Made by a program: the position numbers and the translations under genes
Notes under the pieces: generated by a model
Databases searched by the model: none
The model's input: the letters and a program-made list of their open reading frames with translations, nothing else
What the model was told of the DNA's origin: nothing
Source of the DNA: Lichenicola sp964247725
GTDB taxonomy: Bacteria > Pseudomonadota > Alphaproteobacteria > Acetobacterales > Acetobacteraceae
Assembly: GCA_964247725.1 (NCBI GenBank)
Contig: CAXTVM010000001.1
Span: 1-64,000, forward strand
DNA length: 64,000 nt
Reading direction: 5' to 3'
In this document: positions 54,669 through 62,981 of the stretch, one piece after another
How the letters are laid out: the number at the start of each line of letters is the position of its first letter
Position numbering within the stretch: the first letter of the stretch is position 1

Positions 54669-56761
54669 CCCGCCGCATCCGCAACCTGCGCCGCGCGGCA
54701 GTCGCCCCGCAGTGGGAGCTCGACGCCGCGATCACGGTGGTGCTGTTCGCCGGCCTCGGCGGCGCCTGCGAAGGGCTGGAGGACGCCGGCTGCCCGGTGC
54801 ATGTGGCCAACAACCATGACGACGTCGCGCTGGCCGCGCATGCCGAGAACCACCCGCACACCCGGCACGTCCGAGGCGACATCTTTGACGTCGACCCGGC
54901 CCGGGCTACCGGCGGTCGTCGTGTGAAGATCCTTTGGGCATCGCCTGACTGCCGGGACCATTCCGTGGCCAAGGGCGGCGCGCCGCGGAGCGCCCGGGTC
55001 CGGTCCCTGCCCTGGCAGGTCTGCCGCTGGATCGGTGCCACGCGGCCGCGGATCGTCATGATGGAGAACGTCCGGGAGATCCGCGGCTGGGGCCCGCTGG
55101 TCGCCAAGCGCGATCGCGCGACCGGCCGCGTGGTCAAGGCAGACGGTACCATCGCGGCGCCTGGCGAGCGCATGCCGCTGCGCGACCAGCAGCTGGTACG
55201 GGACAAGGCGCGGGCCGGGCGGAGCTACCGTCGCTTCGTGGCGCACATCCGGCAGCTCGGATACGAGCTTGAGGCGATCGACGCCTGCTGCGCCGACTAT
55301 GGCATCCCTACCAGCCGCCGGCGGTGGTTCGCCGTGGCGCGCTGCGACGGGGCGCCGATCGCGTGGCCCGTGCGCACGCATGCGCCTGCCGACCAGGCGG
55401 CCCGGCTCGGCCTGCTGCCGTGGGTCGGCGCGCATACGATCATCGACTGGTCGGTGCCGATGCCCTCGATCTTCGACCGGAAGAAGCCGCTGGCGGCCGC
55501 CACCGAGCGGCGGATCGCGGTTGGGTTGCAGAGATACGTCCTGGACAACCCGCGGCCGTTCATCGTGCCCATCACCCACAGCGGCACGCCGCGCGTGCAC
55601 GACCTGGACGAGCCGCTCCGGACCCTGACGACGGCGCACCGCGGCGAGCTGGCCGTGGTGGCGCCGGCCTTCGTGCTGGAGCAGCGCGGGAACAGCATCG
55701 GTCAGGACCTGGAACAGCCGCTGGGAGCGCAGACGCAGGTGGTCCACCATGCGGTGACGGCGGCCATTGCGGTGCGCACGGACATGCATCAGTCGAACGC
55801 ATCCTGCGCCTTCGACCTCGCCGACCCGCTGCGGACGATCACCACGGGCGGCGGCCATGCGGTCGCGGCGGCGGCGCTGGCGCCGGCGATCATGGCCAAC
55901 AACCAGAACAACGTCGGCGTGCCGGTCGACGACCCGCTGCCGACGCTGACCACCGGCAACCGGAACTTCGTCACCGGTGCCGTGCTGGCGCCGGCCTTCG
56001 CAGGCTGCGGGGGCCGGGCGGCTCAGGTGCCGCCTTCAAGGCCGGTGGAGCCGATCGGCACCCTCACCACCAAGGCCGACCGCATCGTCTGCGCGGCCAC
56101 CCTGGTCCAGACCGGCTACGGCGAGCGGCGTGGCCAGGCGCCGCGGGCGCTCGACCTCGAGGAGCCGCTCGGCACGCAGGTCGCCGGCGGCGCCAAGCAC
56201 GCGGTGGTCGGCGCCTGGATGGCGCAGCACAACCTGGACGCCGTCGGCCACGCGGCGGTCGAGCCGCTGTCGACGCTCACGACGCGAGGCACCCAGCAGC
56301 AGGTTGCCGCGGCCTCCCTAGTCAAGCTGCGAGGCACCAGCACCGCTCAGGCGGTCGAGGAGCCGGTGCCGACCCTGTCGGCCGGCGGCAACCACATCGG
56401 GTGCGTGGCGGCATTCTTGACCAAGTACTATGGCCAGGGTGGCGTGGCCCAGGCGGCGGACGATCCGCTGCACGCCCTATCGACCCGGCCCAGGTTCGGC
56501 GTGATCACCACCACCATCGCCGGCGAGCCCTACGTGGTGACCGACATCATGATGCGGATGCTCGAGCCGCACGAGGCCGCGGCCGCGCACGAGCTGCGCC
56601 TGCCGCGCGAGATCACCCTGAACGGCGTCCGGCGGCCGCTGACCAAGACGGACGCGATGCGCTTGGTCGGCAACAGCGTGCCGAAGCGGATGGCCATGCT
56701 GATCGCGCGGGCGAACCGCGTGCATGCCCTCGACGTCGCGCCGGCGGTCGCTGCCGAATGA
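54665..56761 (+). CDS. C5-cytosine DNA methyltransferase with a tandem-repeat target recognition region, 698 aa
   Basis: Motif I is FAGLGG (28-33), motif IV SPDC (93-96; the phage-type variant of PPC), motif VI ENV (134-136), motif VIII SRRRWF (217-222) and motif X GNSVP (669-673). Between VIII and X lie about nine tandem segments, each opening with EPL-TLTT or a variant (316, 341, 387, 423, 462, 500, 533, 566 and 600). This expanded region should be the target recognition domain, potentially recognising more than one site. Coupled by ATGA. Confidence 0.92.
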   Translation: MTRRIRNLRRAAVAPQWELDAAITVVLFAGLGGACEGLEDAGCPVHVANNHDDVALAAHAENHPHTRHVRGDIFDVDPARATGGRRVKILWASPDCRDHSVAKGGAPRSARVRSLPWQVCRWIGATRPRIVMMENVREIRGWGPLVAKRDRATGRVVKADGTIAAPGERMPLRDQQLVRDKARAGRSYRRFVAHIRQLGYELEAIDACCADYGIPTSRRRWFAVARCDGAPIAWPVRTHAPADQAARLGLLPWVGAHTIIDWSVPMPSIFDRKKPLAAATERRIAVGLQRYVLDNPRPFIVPITHSGTPRVHDLDEPLRTLTTAHRGELAVVAPAFVLEQRGNSIGQDLEQPLGAQTQVVHHAVTAAIAVRTDMHQSNASCAFDLADPLRTITTGGGHAVAAAALAPAIMANNQNNVGVPVDDPLPTLTTGNRNFVTGAVLAPAFAGCGGRAAQVPPSRPVEPIGTLTTKADRIVCAATLVQTGYGERRGQAPRALDLEEPLGTQVAGGAKHAVVGAWMAQHNLDAVGHAAVEPLSTLTTRGTQQQVAAASLVKLRGTSTAQAVEEPVPTLSAGGNHIGCVAAFLTKYYGQGGVAQAADDPLHALSTRPRFGVITTTIAGEPYVVTDIMMRMLEPHEAAAAHELRLPREITLNGVRRPLTKTDAMRLVGNSVPKRMAMLIARANRVHALDVAPAVAAE

Positions 56762-57765
56762 CAGCCGTGGTCGACCTGTTCGGGCAGCCGCTCGACGACG
56801 ATGCGCCTGCGCCGCTCGAGCTGGTGGAGCGGGCCCGCCGCGCGATCGCGCGCACGCTGCCGGCGCCGCCAATCGGCAGCGACCGCTGGCTCCGAGCCTT
56901 CCGGGTGACGGGGCCGGGGATCATCTCGTTCTCGGGCGGCCGCACGAGCGCCTACATGCTGTGGTGCATCCTGCTGGCCTACGACGGCCGGCTGCCGCCC
57001 GACGTCCACGTGCTGTTCGCCAACACCGGCCGGGAGATGCCGGCGACGCTCGATTTCGTCCAGCGCTGCTCCAGCGAGTGGGGCGTGCCGGTGCACTGGC
57101 TCGAGTACCGCCGCGACCCGGAGGCGGGCCAAGTCTGGACGGAAGAGGTCAACCACAACTCGGCCAGCCGCGCCGGCGAGCCCTTCCGGGCCATGCTGGC
57201 GGGCAAGCGGATGCTGCCCAACCCGGTCATGAGGTTCTGCACGACCGAGTTGAAGATCCGCACCATGAAGCGCTGGGCGATGCAGGTCGCCGGCTTCGCT
57301 CACTGGACCGATTTCGTGGGGCTGCGGGCGGATGAGCCAAAGCGGCTGGTCAGGATGGCGCTACAGAACGCCAAGCGGCAGCAGCGCTTTCGCGCGAGCT
57401 CGCCGCTGGCTGCGGCCCGTCAGACCACGGTGCAGGTGATGGATTTCTGGCGCGCGCAACCGTTCGACCTCCAGCTCCGCGGCAAGTGGGAGGGCAACTG
57501 CGACAACTGCTTCTTGAAGAACCTGCCGGCGCAGCTCCGCATGATCGCGGACCATCCGGAGCGCGCGGAGGCGTGGGCCTGGGATGAGGAGCACCTTGCA
57601 CATACGGGCGCGCTAGACCCGTCTGTGGCGCTCTACCGGAAGGATCGGCCGTCCTACCGTCGGATGATCGCCTACGTCCGCGAGAACCCGACCTTCGGCA
57701 CGGCACGGGTGCCGGATGCGAGCTGCGGGATGTACTACTCCTGCAGCGGAGGATGCGGGGCATGA
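56758..57765 (+). CDS. PAPS reductase-like ATP pyrophosphatase, 335 aa
   Basis: The PP-loop SFSGGRTSAYM is at residues 57-67, followed by FANTGREMPATLDFVQ. Two Cys groups, GNCDNCFLKN and the C-terminal CGMYYSCSGGCG, may bind a cluster or zinc. Substrate is unknown: sulphur activation, tRNA or DNA thiolation are all possible for the family. Located directly behind the cytosine methyltransferase, with ATGA overlap. No DndB/C/D/E partners are visible, so DNA phosphorothioation is not supported. Confidence 0.75.
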   Translation: MTAVVDLFGQPLDDDAPAPLELVERARRAIARTLPAPPIGSDRWLRAFRVTGPGIISFSGGRTSAYMLWCILLAYDGRLPPDVHVLFANTGREMPATLDFVQRCSSEWGVPVHWLEYRRDPEAGQVWTEEVNHNSASRAGEPFRAMLAGKRMLPNPVMRFCTTELKIRTMKRWAMQVAGFAHWTDFVGLRADEPKRLVRMALQNAKRQQRFRASSPLAAARQTTVQVMDFWRAQPFDLQLRGKWEGNCDNCFLKNLPAQLRMIADHPERAEAWAWDEEHLAHTGALDPSVALYRKDRPSYRRMIAYVRENPTFGTARVPDASCGMYYSCSGGCGA

Positions 57766-57872
57766 CCCGCCGCGGTCAGATCCTGCTGCCCGACGGCGCC
57801 ACGGTGCTGGAGCGCGTGCTGTCGACGCAAATCCTGGCGCTGCCGCCGCCAGACGGAGGCACCGGTGGGTGA
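57762..57872 (+). CDS. Small protein, 36 aa
   Basis: Starts MTRRGQILLPDGATVLERV and overlaps both neighbours by 4 and 8 bases. Too short for further analysis. Confidence 0.45.
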   Translation: MTRRGQILLPDGATVLERVLSTQILALPPPDGGTGG

Positions 57873-58146
57873 ACCTGCCTGCTACCGTATCCGTGACCTG
57901 GCGGATCGCTGGGCATGCTCCGCCAGCAAGGTCCGCGGTCTCATAGCCGATGGCCAGCTCAACGCCTTCCGGCTTGGCGACAAGCTGCTGCGCGTGCCAA
58001 TCGCTTCCGTCGCCGAGTACGAGGCCCGATGCCAGATCCAGACCGCCCCAGGCTCGTCCGCACCGCCGGCCGGGACGCGTGGGTCATCCGTCACCAGCGC
58101 CGTCGCCAGTCTACGGGCTGCGCGGATCGCGCATCGGCGGAGCTAG
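57865..58146 (+). CDS. Excisionase-like HTH protein, 93 aa
   Basis: GTG at 57865 begins a MerR/excisionase-type winged helix: CYRIRDLADRWACSASKVRGL, then LNAFRLGDKLLRVPIASVAEYE. It overlaps the integrase start. The location directly before int and beside the attachment site indicates a recombination directionality factor. The tail after about residue 55 may be nonessential because it overlaps int. Confidence 0.75.
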   Translation: MGEPACYRIRDLADRWACSASKVRGLIADGQLNAFRLGDKLLRVPIASVAEYEARCQIQTAPGSSAPPAGTRGSSVTSAVASLRAARIAHRRS

Positions 58147-59021
58147 TCCTCGCCGCCTACGTCCGCGACCTCGAGCGCGCGCAGCTGCCCGCGATCGGCA
58201 TTGCCGGGATGCTGGACCGCTACCTCGCCACCAGGGTGGAAGCCAAGCGCCCGGGCGCCGAACGGCTGCGGTGGGCGCACAAGCCGCTGGCGGCCCATTT
58301 CGGCGCCAGACCGCCGGAAGCGATAGGAGAGGACGAGTGCGCCGCCTACAGGCGCGAGCGCGAGGCGGCGGGTGCCGCGGCCAGCACGATCCGCACCGAG
58401 ATCCAGGCGCTCCGCGCGGCGCTCACCTGGGCCGAGGGCCGCAAGCTCATCGGGCGCGTCGGCAAGCTGCCGCTGCCGCCCCGTTCGCCGCCTCGGGAGC
58501 GCTGGCTGACCAGGTCGGAGGCCGATCGCCTGGTGGCCGCTTGCAAGGCGCCGCACATCCGGCTGTTCGTGCTGGTCGCCCTGCACACCACCGCGCGCGC
58601 ATCCGCCATTCTCGAGCTGCGCTGGGACCGCGTGGAACTGGAGCAGCGGCGCATCGATTTCCGCCTGCCCGGCCGCGGCACCACCAAGAAGGGGCGCGCC
58701 CAGGTGCCGATCAACGATACCCTGCAGGCCGCACTGGTGAGCGCCTACGGGTTCCGCACGACATCCTATGTGATCGAGTGGGCCGGCGACCGCGTGGCCT
58801 CGGTCAAGACCGGCTTCAGGGAGGCGACCAGGCGTGCCGGCCTGCCCGGCGTCACGCCTCACACGCTGCGCCATACGGGGGCTACCTGGATGGCCCAGAT
58901 GGCCGTGCCCTGGTGGCAGATCGCCGGGATGATGGGCCACTCGAGCCCGCGGATGGTGGAGGACACCTACGGCCACCACCACCCCGATTTCCTGGCGGAA
59001 GCCGCCGCGGCATTGGGGTAG
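58029..59021 (+). CDS. int: Phage integrase, tyrosine recombinase, 330 aa
   Basis: Catalytic residues are Arg in TTARASAILELRWD, HTLRHTGATW, the GH of MMGHSSPRM and nucleophile Tyr in EDTYGHHHP. A SAM-like core-binding domain lies at about residues 55-145. ATG at 58029 has GAGG upstream and overlaps the excisionase-like gene. It is 56 bases from the tRNA-Pro attachment site, so this is the enzyme that integrated the prophage. Confidence 0.95.
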   Translation: MPDPDRPRLVRTAGRDAWVIRHQRRRQSTGCADRASAELVLAAYVRDLERAQLPAIGIAGMLDRYLATRVEAKRPGAERLRWAHKPLAAHFGARPPEAIGEDECAAYRREREAAGAAASTIRTEIQALRAALTWAEGRKLIGRVGKLPLPPRSPPRERWLTRSEADRLVAACKAPHIRLFVLVALHTTARASAILELRWDRVELEQRRIDFRLPGRGTTKKGRAQVPINDTLQAALVSAYGFRTTSYVIEWAGDRVASVKTGFREATRRAGLPGVTPHTLRHTGATWMAQMAVPWWQIAGMMGHSSPRMVEDTYGHHHPDFLAEAAAALG

Positions 59022-59077
59022 TGGTACATCCGGACCGCCATACCCTGTTGCAGTTTCTGCTAAGCTAAGGACATCAT

Positions 59078-59125
59078 TGGTCGGAGTGAGAGGATTCGAA
59101 CCTCCGGCCCCTGCGTCCCGAACAC
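59078..59125. repeat. Right prophage attachment site within tRNA-Pro
   Basis: This 48-bp stretch is identical to bases 8-55. The repeat covers the tRNA from CCA to the anticodon arm. Identity ends at 59125/55, limiting the crossover to within this sequence. Confidence 0.95.
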
Positions 59126-59154
59126 AGTGCTCTACCAGGCTGAGCTACACTCCG
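59078..59154 (-). tRNA. tRNA-Pro, anticodon CGG
   Basis: The minus strand gives a full cloverleaf with encoded CCA: a 7-bp acceptor CGGAGTG/CACTCCG, an anticodon arm whose loop is TTCGGGA (anticodon CGG), and a T arm GGTTCGAATCC. The 77-base gene is rebuilt at its 3' end by the phage attachment sequence (59078-59125), so integration does not destroy it. Confidence 0.97.
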
Positions 59155-59349
59155 GCTGCGGGGCGTCATACAGGCGCGCCCGCGGTGAGGCAAGGGCCGG
59201 CCTGGCGGCACGGCATGCGGATGGTACGGCACGAGGCCACGCCGTCCCGGGCGTCGACAGGATGGCCTGGCCGATCCAATGCCGATACGAGCTTCGGTGA
59301 TCGGGCTCCCATCCGGAGTCGGGCGGAGGCCGCCATGAGGAGGATCGCC

Positions 59350-59784
59350 ATGATGAGACATGCACTGGCCGTGCTGGCCGCCCTGGCCTGCACCGGTGCG
59401 GCGCCGGGGCCGCCGGTCCAGTTCCTCGCCCCGGCCGGTGCGCCGGGACCGTTCTCCTCGGCCGTGCGGATCGGCAACATGGTCTATGTGTCGGGAGCGA
59501 TCGGCGTCGGACCGGACGGCACGCTGCCGGCCGAATTCACCGCGCAGGCCGGCAACGCCATGCGCAACGTCGCCGACGAGCTCAAGCTCGCGGGGGCCTC
59601 GATGGACGACGTCTTCAAGTGCGACGTGTCGCTGGCCGACATGAAGAACTGGCCAGCCTTCAACATCGTCTACCTGACCTACTTCAAGGCCGGGCACCTG
59701 CCGGTGCGGATGGCGAGCGGCGCCAACGGGCTGGCCAAGGGGGCCGCCGTCGAGCTCGAGTGCCAGGCCTACCTGGCGCGCTAG
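59350..59784 (+). CDS. RidA-family protein with signal peptide, 144 aa (host)
   Basis: RidA-like fold with FSSAVRIGNMVYVSGAIGVGPDG, AMRNVADELKLAGASMDDVFKCDV and the C-terminal VELECQAYL. RidA proteins hydrolyse reactive enamines. A Sec signal (residues 1-20) directs this one to the periplasm, which is unusual but found in many proteobacteria. ATG at 59350 is supported by AGGAGG six bases upstream. First host gene right of the prophage. Confidence 0.85.
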   Translation: MMRHALAVLAALACTGAAPGPPVQFLAPAGAPGPFSSAVRIGNMVYVSGAIGVGPDGTLPAEFTAQAGNAMRNVADELKLAGASMDDVFKCDVSLADMKNWPAFNIVYLTYFKAGHLPVRMASGANGLAKGAAVELECQAYLAR

Positions 59785-60176
59785 AGCATCATCTGATCGA
59801 ACGGACTCGTTCGGTCGCATAAAGATGTTCGCAAAAACAATAATCTAGAGCACGTTCCGTGAGCCTATGCGATCGGATCGTGCGCTAGGTCCTCGTTTCA
59901 GCGTCGGCGTGAATCGCGGTGGGTTGAGTCGCGGCTCAAGGGATTTCTGATGTCCGGATCGCTTCCGCAGGAGCCCGCCGACCCCCGGGGGCGAGATGCC
60001 CCGCCTCGCGGCCGGCTTCCGGGACGGGCAACCATCACCGGAGCTGGTGATTTCGGCGCGGGCTTCCGTCTTGAGGTCCGATCGCCTGGCTTGTCCTATC
60101 CGACCGCGTCGACGCCCGTCTGGAACGGCCTCGCCCGACCGCTCATCTGCAGCGAGGATCGGGAACGAAGGACGAC
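59785..60176. other. Host intergenic region
   Basis: About 390 bases without a convincing gene. It includes ATCTAGAGCACGTTCCGTG at about 59844-59862, of a type that occurs repeatedly between alphaproteobacterial genes, and GC-rich imperfect dyads. No promoter was assigned. Confidence 0.4.
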
Positions 60177-61249
60177 ATGGCAGGCACGGCACTGGTGGTG
60201 GGTGCGAGCAGGATCGTCGGCAGCGCGACGGCATCGCTGCTGGCGGGCAAAGGCTGGACGGTGCACGGCCTAGCCCGGCGGCCCGTCGCGCAGCCCGGGG
60301 TGACGCCGGTCGCGGCGGACCTGCAAGACTCGGCCGGTACCGAGGCGGCGCTGGCCGAACTGCGCCCGGAGCTGGAGTTCATCACCACTTGGCTGCGGCG
60401 GGAGACCGAGGCCGAGAACATCCGGGTCAGCGCTGCGATGGTGCGCAACCTGCTGGACGCGCTGCGATCCGGCGGCGGCACCCGGCCCCCGGCACGTGGC
60501 GCTGGTGACCGGCCTCAAGCACTATCTCGAGCCGTTCGAGAGCTATGGACGGGGCGCGCTGCCGCAGACGCCGTTCCGCGAGGGGCAGGGCCGACTCGAC
60601 GTCCCGAACTTCTACTATGCGCAGGAGGACGAGCTGTTCGCCGCCGCCGCACGCGACGGCTTCTCCTGGAGTGTCCACCGCGCCCATACGGTGATCGGCC
60701 AGGCGGTCGGCAGCGCCATGAACATGGGTACCCCGCTCGCGGTCTATGCCACCCTGTGCCGCGAGATCAGTCGGCCGTTCCGGTTTCCCGGCTCCGCCAT
60801 CCAGTGGAACTGCCTCACCGACATGACGGACGCGTCGCTGCTGGCCGCGCACCAGCTCTGGGCGGCGACGACGCCGGCGGCTCGACCGGGCGTTCAACGT
60901 GGTCAACGGTGATGTCTCCCGCTGGTCTTGGATGTGGGGCCGCATCGCCGAATGGTTCGGCCTCGAACCCGAGCCGTTCGACGACACCGTCCGGCCGCTC
61001 GAGCAGCAGCAGATGGCGGACGACGCGCCGGTCTGGCGCCGCATCGCCGAACGCGAGGGGCTGGCCGAGCCCCGGCTGGACCGGCTGGCGTCGGCCTGGC
61101 ACACCGATGTCGACCTAGGCCGCCCGATCGAGATCATCGCCGACATGAGCCGAGGCCGCCGGCTGGGCTTTACCGACTACCGGCCGACCGATGACGCCTT
61201 CTTCGACCTGTTCGCCCGGCTTCGCGCCGATCGCCTCATCCCGGCGTGA
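60177..61249 (+). pseudogene. SDR-family NAD-dependent epimerase/reductase with two frameshifts (host)
   Basis: The N-terminal GASRIVGSATASLLAGKGW Rossmann motif lies in one frame (60177 onward). The middle with LVTGLKHYLEPFESYGRG, the Tyr-x3-Lys-like region and NFYYAQED is in the +1 frame (from about 60496), and the C-terminus from FNVVNGD is in the next (from about 60890). Each change equals one extra base. The family resembles PRISE-like reductases. Either it is degenerate or the read has two errors. Confidence 0.75.
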
Positions 61250-61254
61250 CTTAG

Positions 61255-61388
61255 GAAGGCCAGGGCGCTGCCCTGGACCAGTTGGGGCCGCGGGCCCCAA
61301 ACCCCGATCCGTGAGGAAAAAGTTTTAACGAAATGGGGCCTGGGGCCCGCGGCCCCAGTGGGGTCCAGGGGCAAAGCCCCTGGCCTTC
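61255..61388. repeat. Large imperfect inverted repeat between the SDR gene and icd
   Basis: Arms of about 52 bases (61255-61306 and 61336-61388), each ending in GAAGGCCAGGG or its complement and containing smaller hairpins such as GGGGCCGCGGGCCCC, around an AT-rich centre. It lies between two convergent genes. Probably a bidirectional terminator or a REP-type element. Confidence 0.75.
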
Positions 61389-61401
61389 TCGCCGATGCGA
61401 C

Positions 61402-62622
61402 TCACTCCCGCGCGATCGCCGCCTGGAGGTTCTCGTCGAGCTTGCTCAGGAAGTCCTGCGTCGTGAGCCATTTCTGGTCCGAGCCGATCAGCACCGACAG
61501 GTCCTTGGTCATGGAGCCGCTCTCGACGGTGTCGACGCAGACCTTCTCCAGCGTGGTGGCGAAGTGGCTGACGTCCGGCGTGTTGTCGAAACGGCCGCGA
61601 TAGTCGAGGCCACGGGTCCAGGCGAAGATCGAGGCGATCGGGTTGGTGCTGGTGGCGCGGCCCTTCTGGTGCTCGCGGTAGTGCCGGGTGACGGTGCCGT
61701 GCGCCGCCTCGCTCTCGACCGTGCTGCCGTCCGGGGACAGCAGCACCGAGGTCATCAGCCCGAGCGAGCCGAAGCCCTGCGCCACGATGTCGCTCTGGAC
61801 GTCGCCATCGTAGTTCTTGCAGGCCCAGACGTAGCCGCCCGACCACTTGATGGCGCAAGCCACCATGTCGTCGATCAGCCGGTGCTCGTAGGTGAGGCCC
61901 AGCGCATCGTACTGGCCCTTGAACTCGGCCTCGAAGATGTCCTGGAACACATCCTTGAACATGCCGTCATAGGCCTTGAGGATGGTATTCTTGGTCGAGA
62001 GGTAGACCGGCAGCTTGCGAGCGAGGCCGTAGTTGAAGGTGGCGCGGGCGAAGCCGGTGATGGAGTGCTTGGTGTTGTGGATGCCCAGGGCCACGCCCGG
62101 GCCCTTGAAGTCGTGCACCTCAAGCTCCATCGGCGTGCCGCCGTCAGCCGGCTGGTAGGTGAGCGTAACGCGGCCGGGGCCGGGGATCTTGGTCTCGGCG
62201 GCGCGGTAGATGTCGCCGTAGGCATGGCGGCCGATGACGATCGGCTGAGTCCAGTGCGGCACCAGGCGCGGCACGTTCGAGCAGATGATCGGCTCGCGGA
62301 AGATGGTGCCGTCCAGGATGTTGCGGATGGTGCCGTTCGGGCTGCGCCACATCTTCTTCAGGCCGAACTCGGTGACCCGGGACTCGTCCGGGGTGATGGT
62401 CGCGCACTTCACGCCGACGCCGTAGTTGCGGATCGCATGCGCGGAATCGATGGTGACCTGGTCGTCGGTCTGGTCGCGATGCTCGATGCCGAGGTCGTAG
62501 TACTTCAGGTCGATGTCGAGGTAGGGAAGAATCAGCTTCTCCTTGATGAAGCTCCAGATGATGCGTGTCATCTCGTCGCCGTCGAGCTCGACGACGGGCT
62601 CCTTCACCTTGATCTTGGCCAT
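61402..62622 (-). CDS. icd: NADP-dependent isocitrate dehydrogenase, 406 aa (host)
   Basis: Oxidative decarboxylation of isocitrate to 2-oxoglutarate in the TCA cycle. The sequence matches the eukaryote-like IDH class: VVELDGDEMTRIIW, GVKCATITPDESRV, SPNGTIRNILDGT and CKNYDGDVQSDIVAQGFGSLGLM. Length is typical. It lies downstream of recA on the same strand. Confidence 0.97.
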   Translation of the reverse strand: MAKIKVKEPVVELDGDEMTRIIWSFIKEKLILPYLDIDLKYYDLGIEHRDQTDDQVTIDSAHAIRNYGVGVKCATITPDESRVTEFGLKKMWRSPNGTIRNILDGTIFREPIICSNVPRLVPHWTQPIVIGRHAYGDIYRAAETKIPGPGRVTLTYQPADGGTPMELEVHDFKGPGVALGIHNTKHSITGFARATFNYGLARKLPVYLSTKNTILKAYDGMFKDVFQDIFEAEFKGQYDALGLTYEHRLIDDMVACAIKWSGGYVWACKNYDGDVQSDIVAQGFGSLGLMTSVLLSPDGSTVESEAAHGTVTRHYREHQKGRATSTNPIASIFAWTRGLDYRGRFDNTPDVSHFATTLEKVCVDTVESGSMTKDLSVLIGSDQKWLTTQDFLSKLDENLQAAIARE

Positions 62623-62981
62623 TCGTGGGTTCCGTTCCGGCTGGGCCCGGGAGGGCCTGCGCTGCTACAGGTCGTGCGACCGTTGAAATCGCACCTGCCG
62701 CGCCACCGGGCAAGCCACCCGCCGGACGTCACTTGCGAATCACTCTCATTCGTTGTTGGATGGCGTGAGAATTGGAGCGCAAGTCGATGCAGCGTCATCT
62801 TTCGGGGGGACCCACCATCATCGCCGCCCTGCTGGCCGCAGATCGCTCGCTACCACTGGCGACCCCAGACCGGGACGCGGCCGAAGCCCCGGCGCGGGAC
62901 GTGCTGTGCCTGCTGGCTGGACTGGGCCGGGATGTGCCCCGGCTGTCCGAACCGCCGCGTCCGTGAGGGCGCGGCGGCTGT
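62623..62981. other. icd-recA intergenic region
   Basis: About 360 bases. A rightward 64-codon frame at 62772-62966 is possible, but it has no recognisable domain or binding site and is probably spurious. The leader of icd must lie here; no clear -35/-10 pair was chosen. Confidence 0.4.

Larger units (their letters stand above)
8..59125. mobile_element. Intact-looking temperate prophage, lambda-type head and Mu-type contractile tail
   Basis: The element is bounded by a perfect 48-bp direct repeat that is the 3' part of a tRNA-Pro gene. Inside are all modules expected of a functional temperate myovirus: integrase, excisionase, repressor/Cro switch, DnaB-type replication, terminase, portal, capsid, contractile tail, fibres and lysis. 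Head genes resemble lambda (gpA, gpB, gpW, gpE, gpD families), whereas tail genes resemble Mu (gp43 to gp48, sheath, tube). No Mu-type transposase was found, so integration is by the tyrosine integrase beside the tRNA. No structural gene is visibly broken. Inducibility cannot be read from the sequence. Confidence 0.95.

Noticed and set aside
56758..57765. Dnd phosphorothioation (DndC) assignment
   Set aside because: The PP-loop fits, but no DndB, DndD, DndE or cysteine desulfurase is next to it; only the broader PAPS-reductase-like label is supported.
8..59125. Mu-like transposable phage
   Set aside because: Tail and DUF3164 genes suggested Mu, but there is no MuA/MuB transposase, and the ends are a 48-bp tRNA repeat with a tyrosine integrase.
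62772..62966. 64-codon rightward frame between icd and recA
   Set aside because: No ribosome binding site, no recognisable domain, and it lies in the leader region of icd; composition is typical of chance frames in GC-rich DNA.
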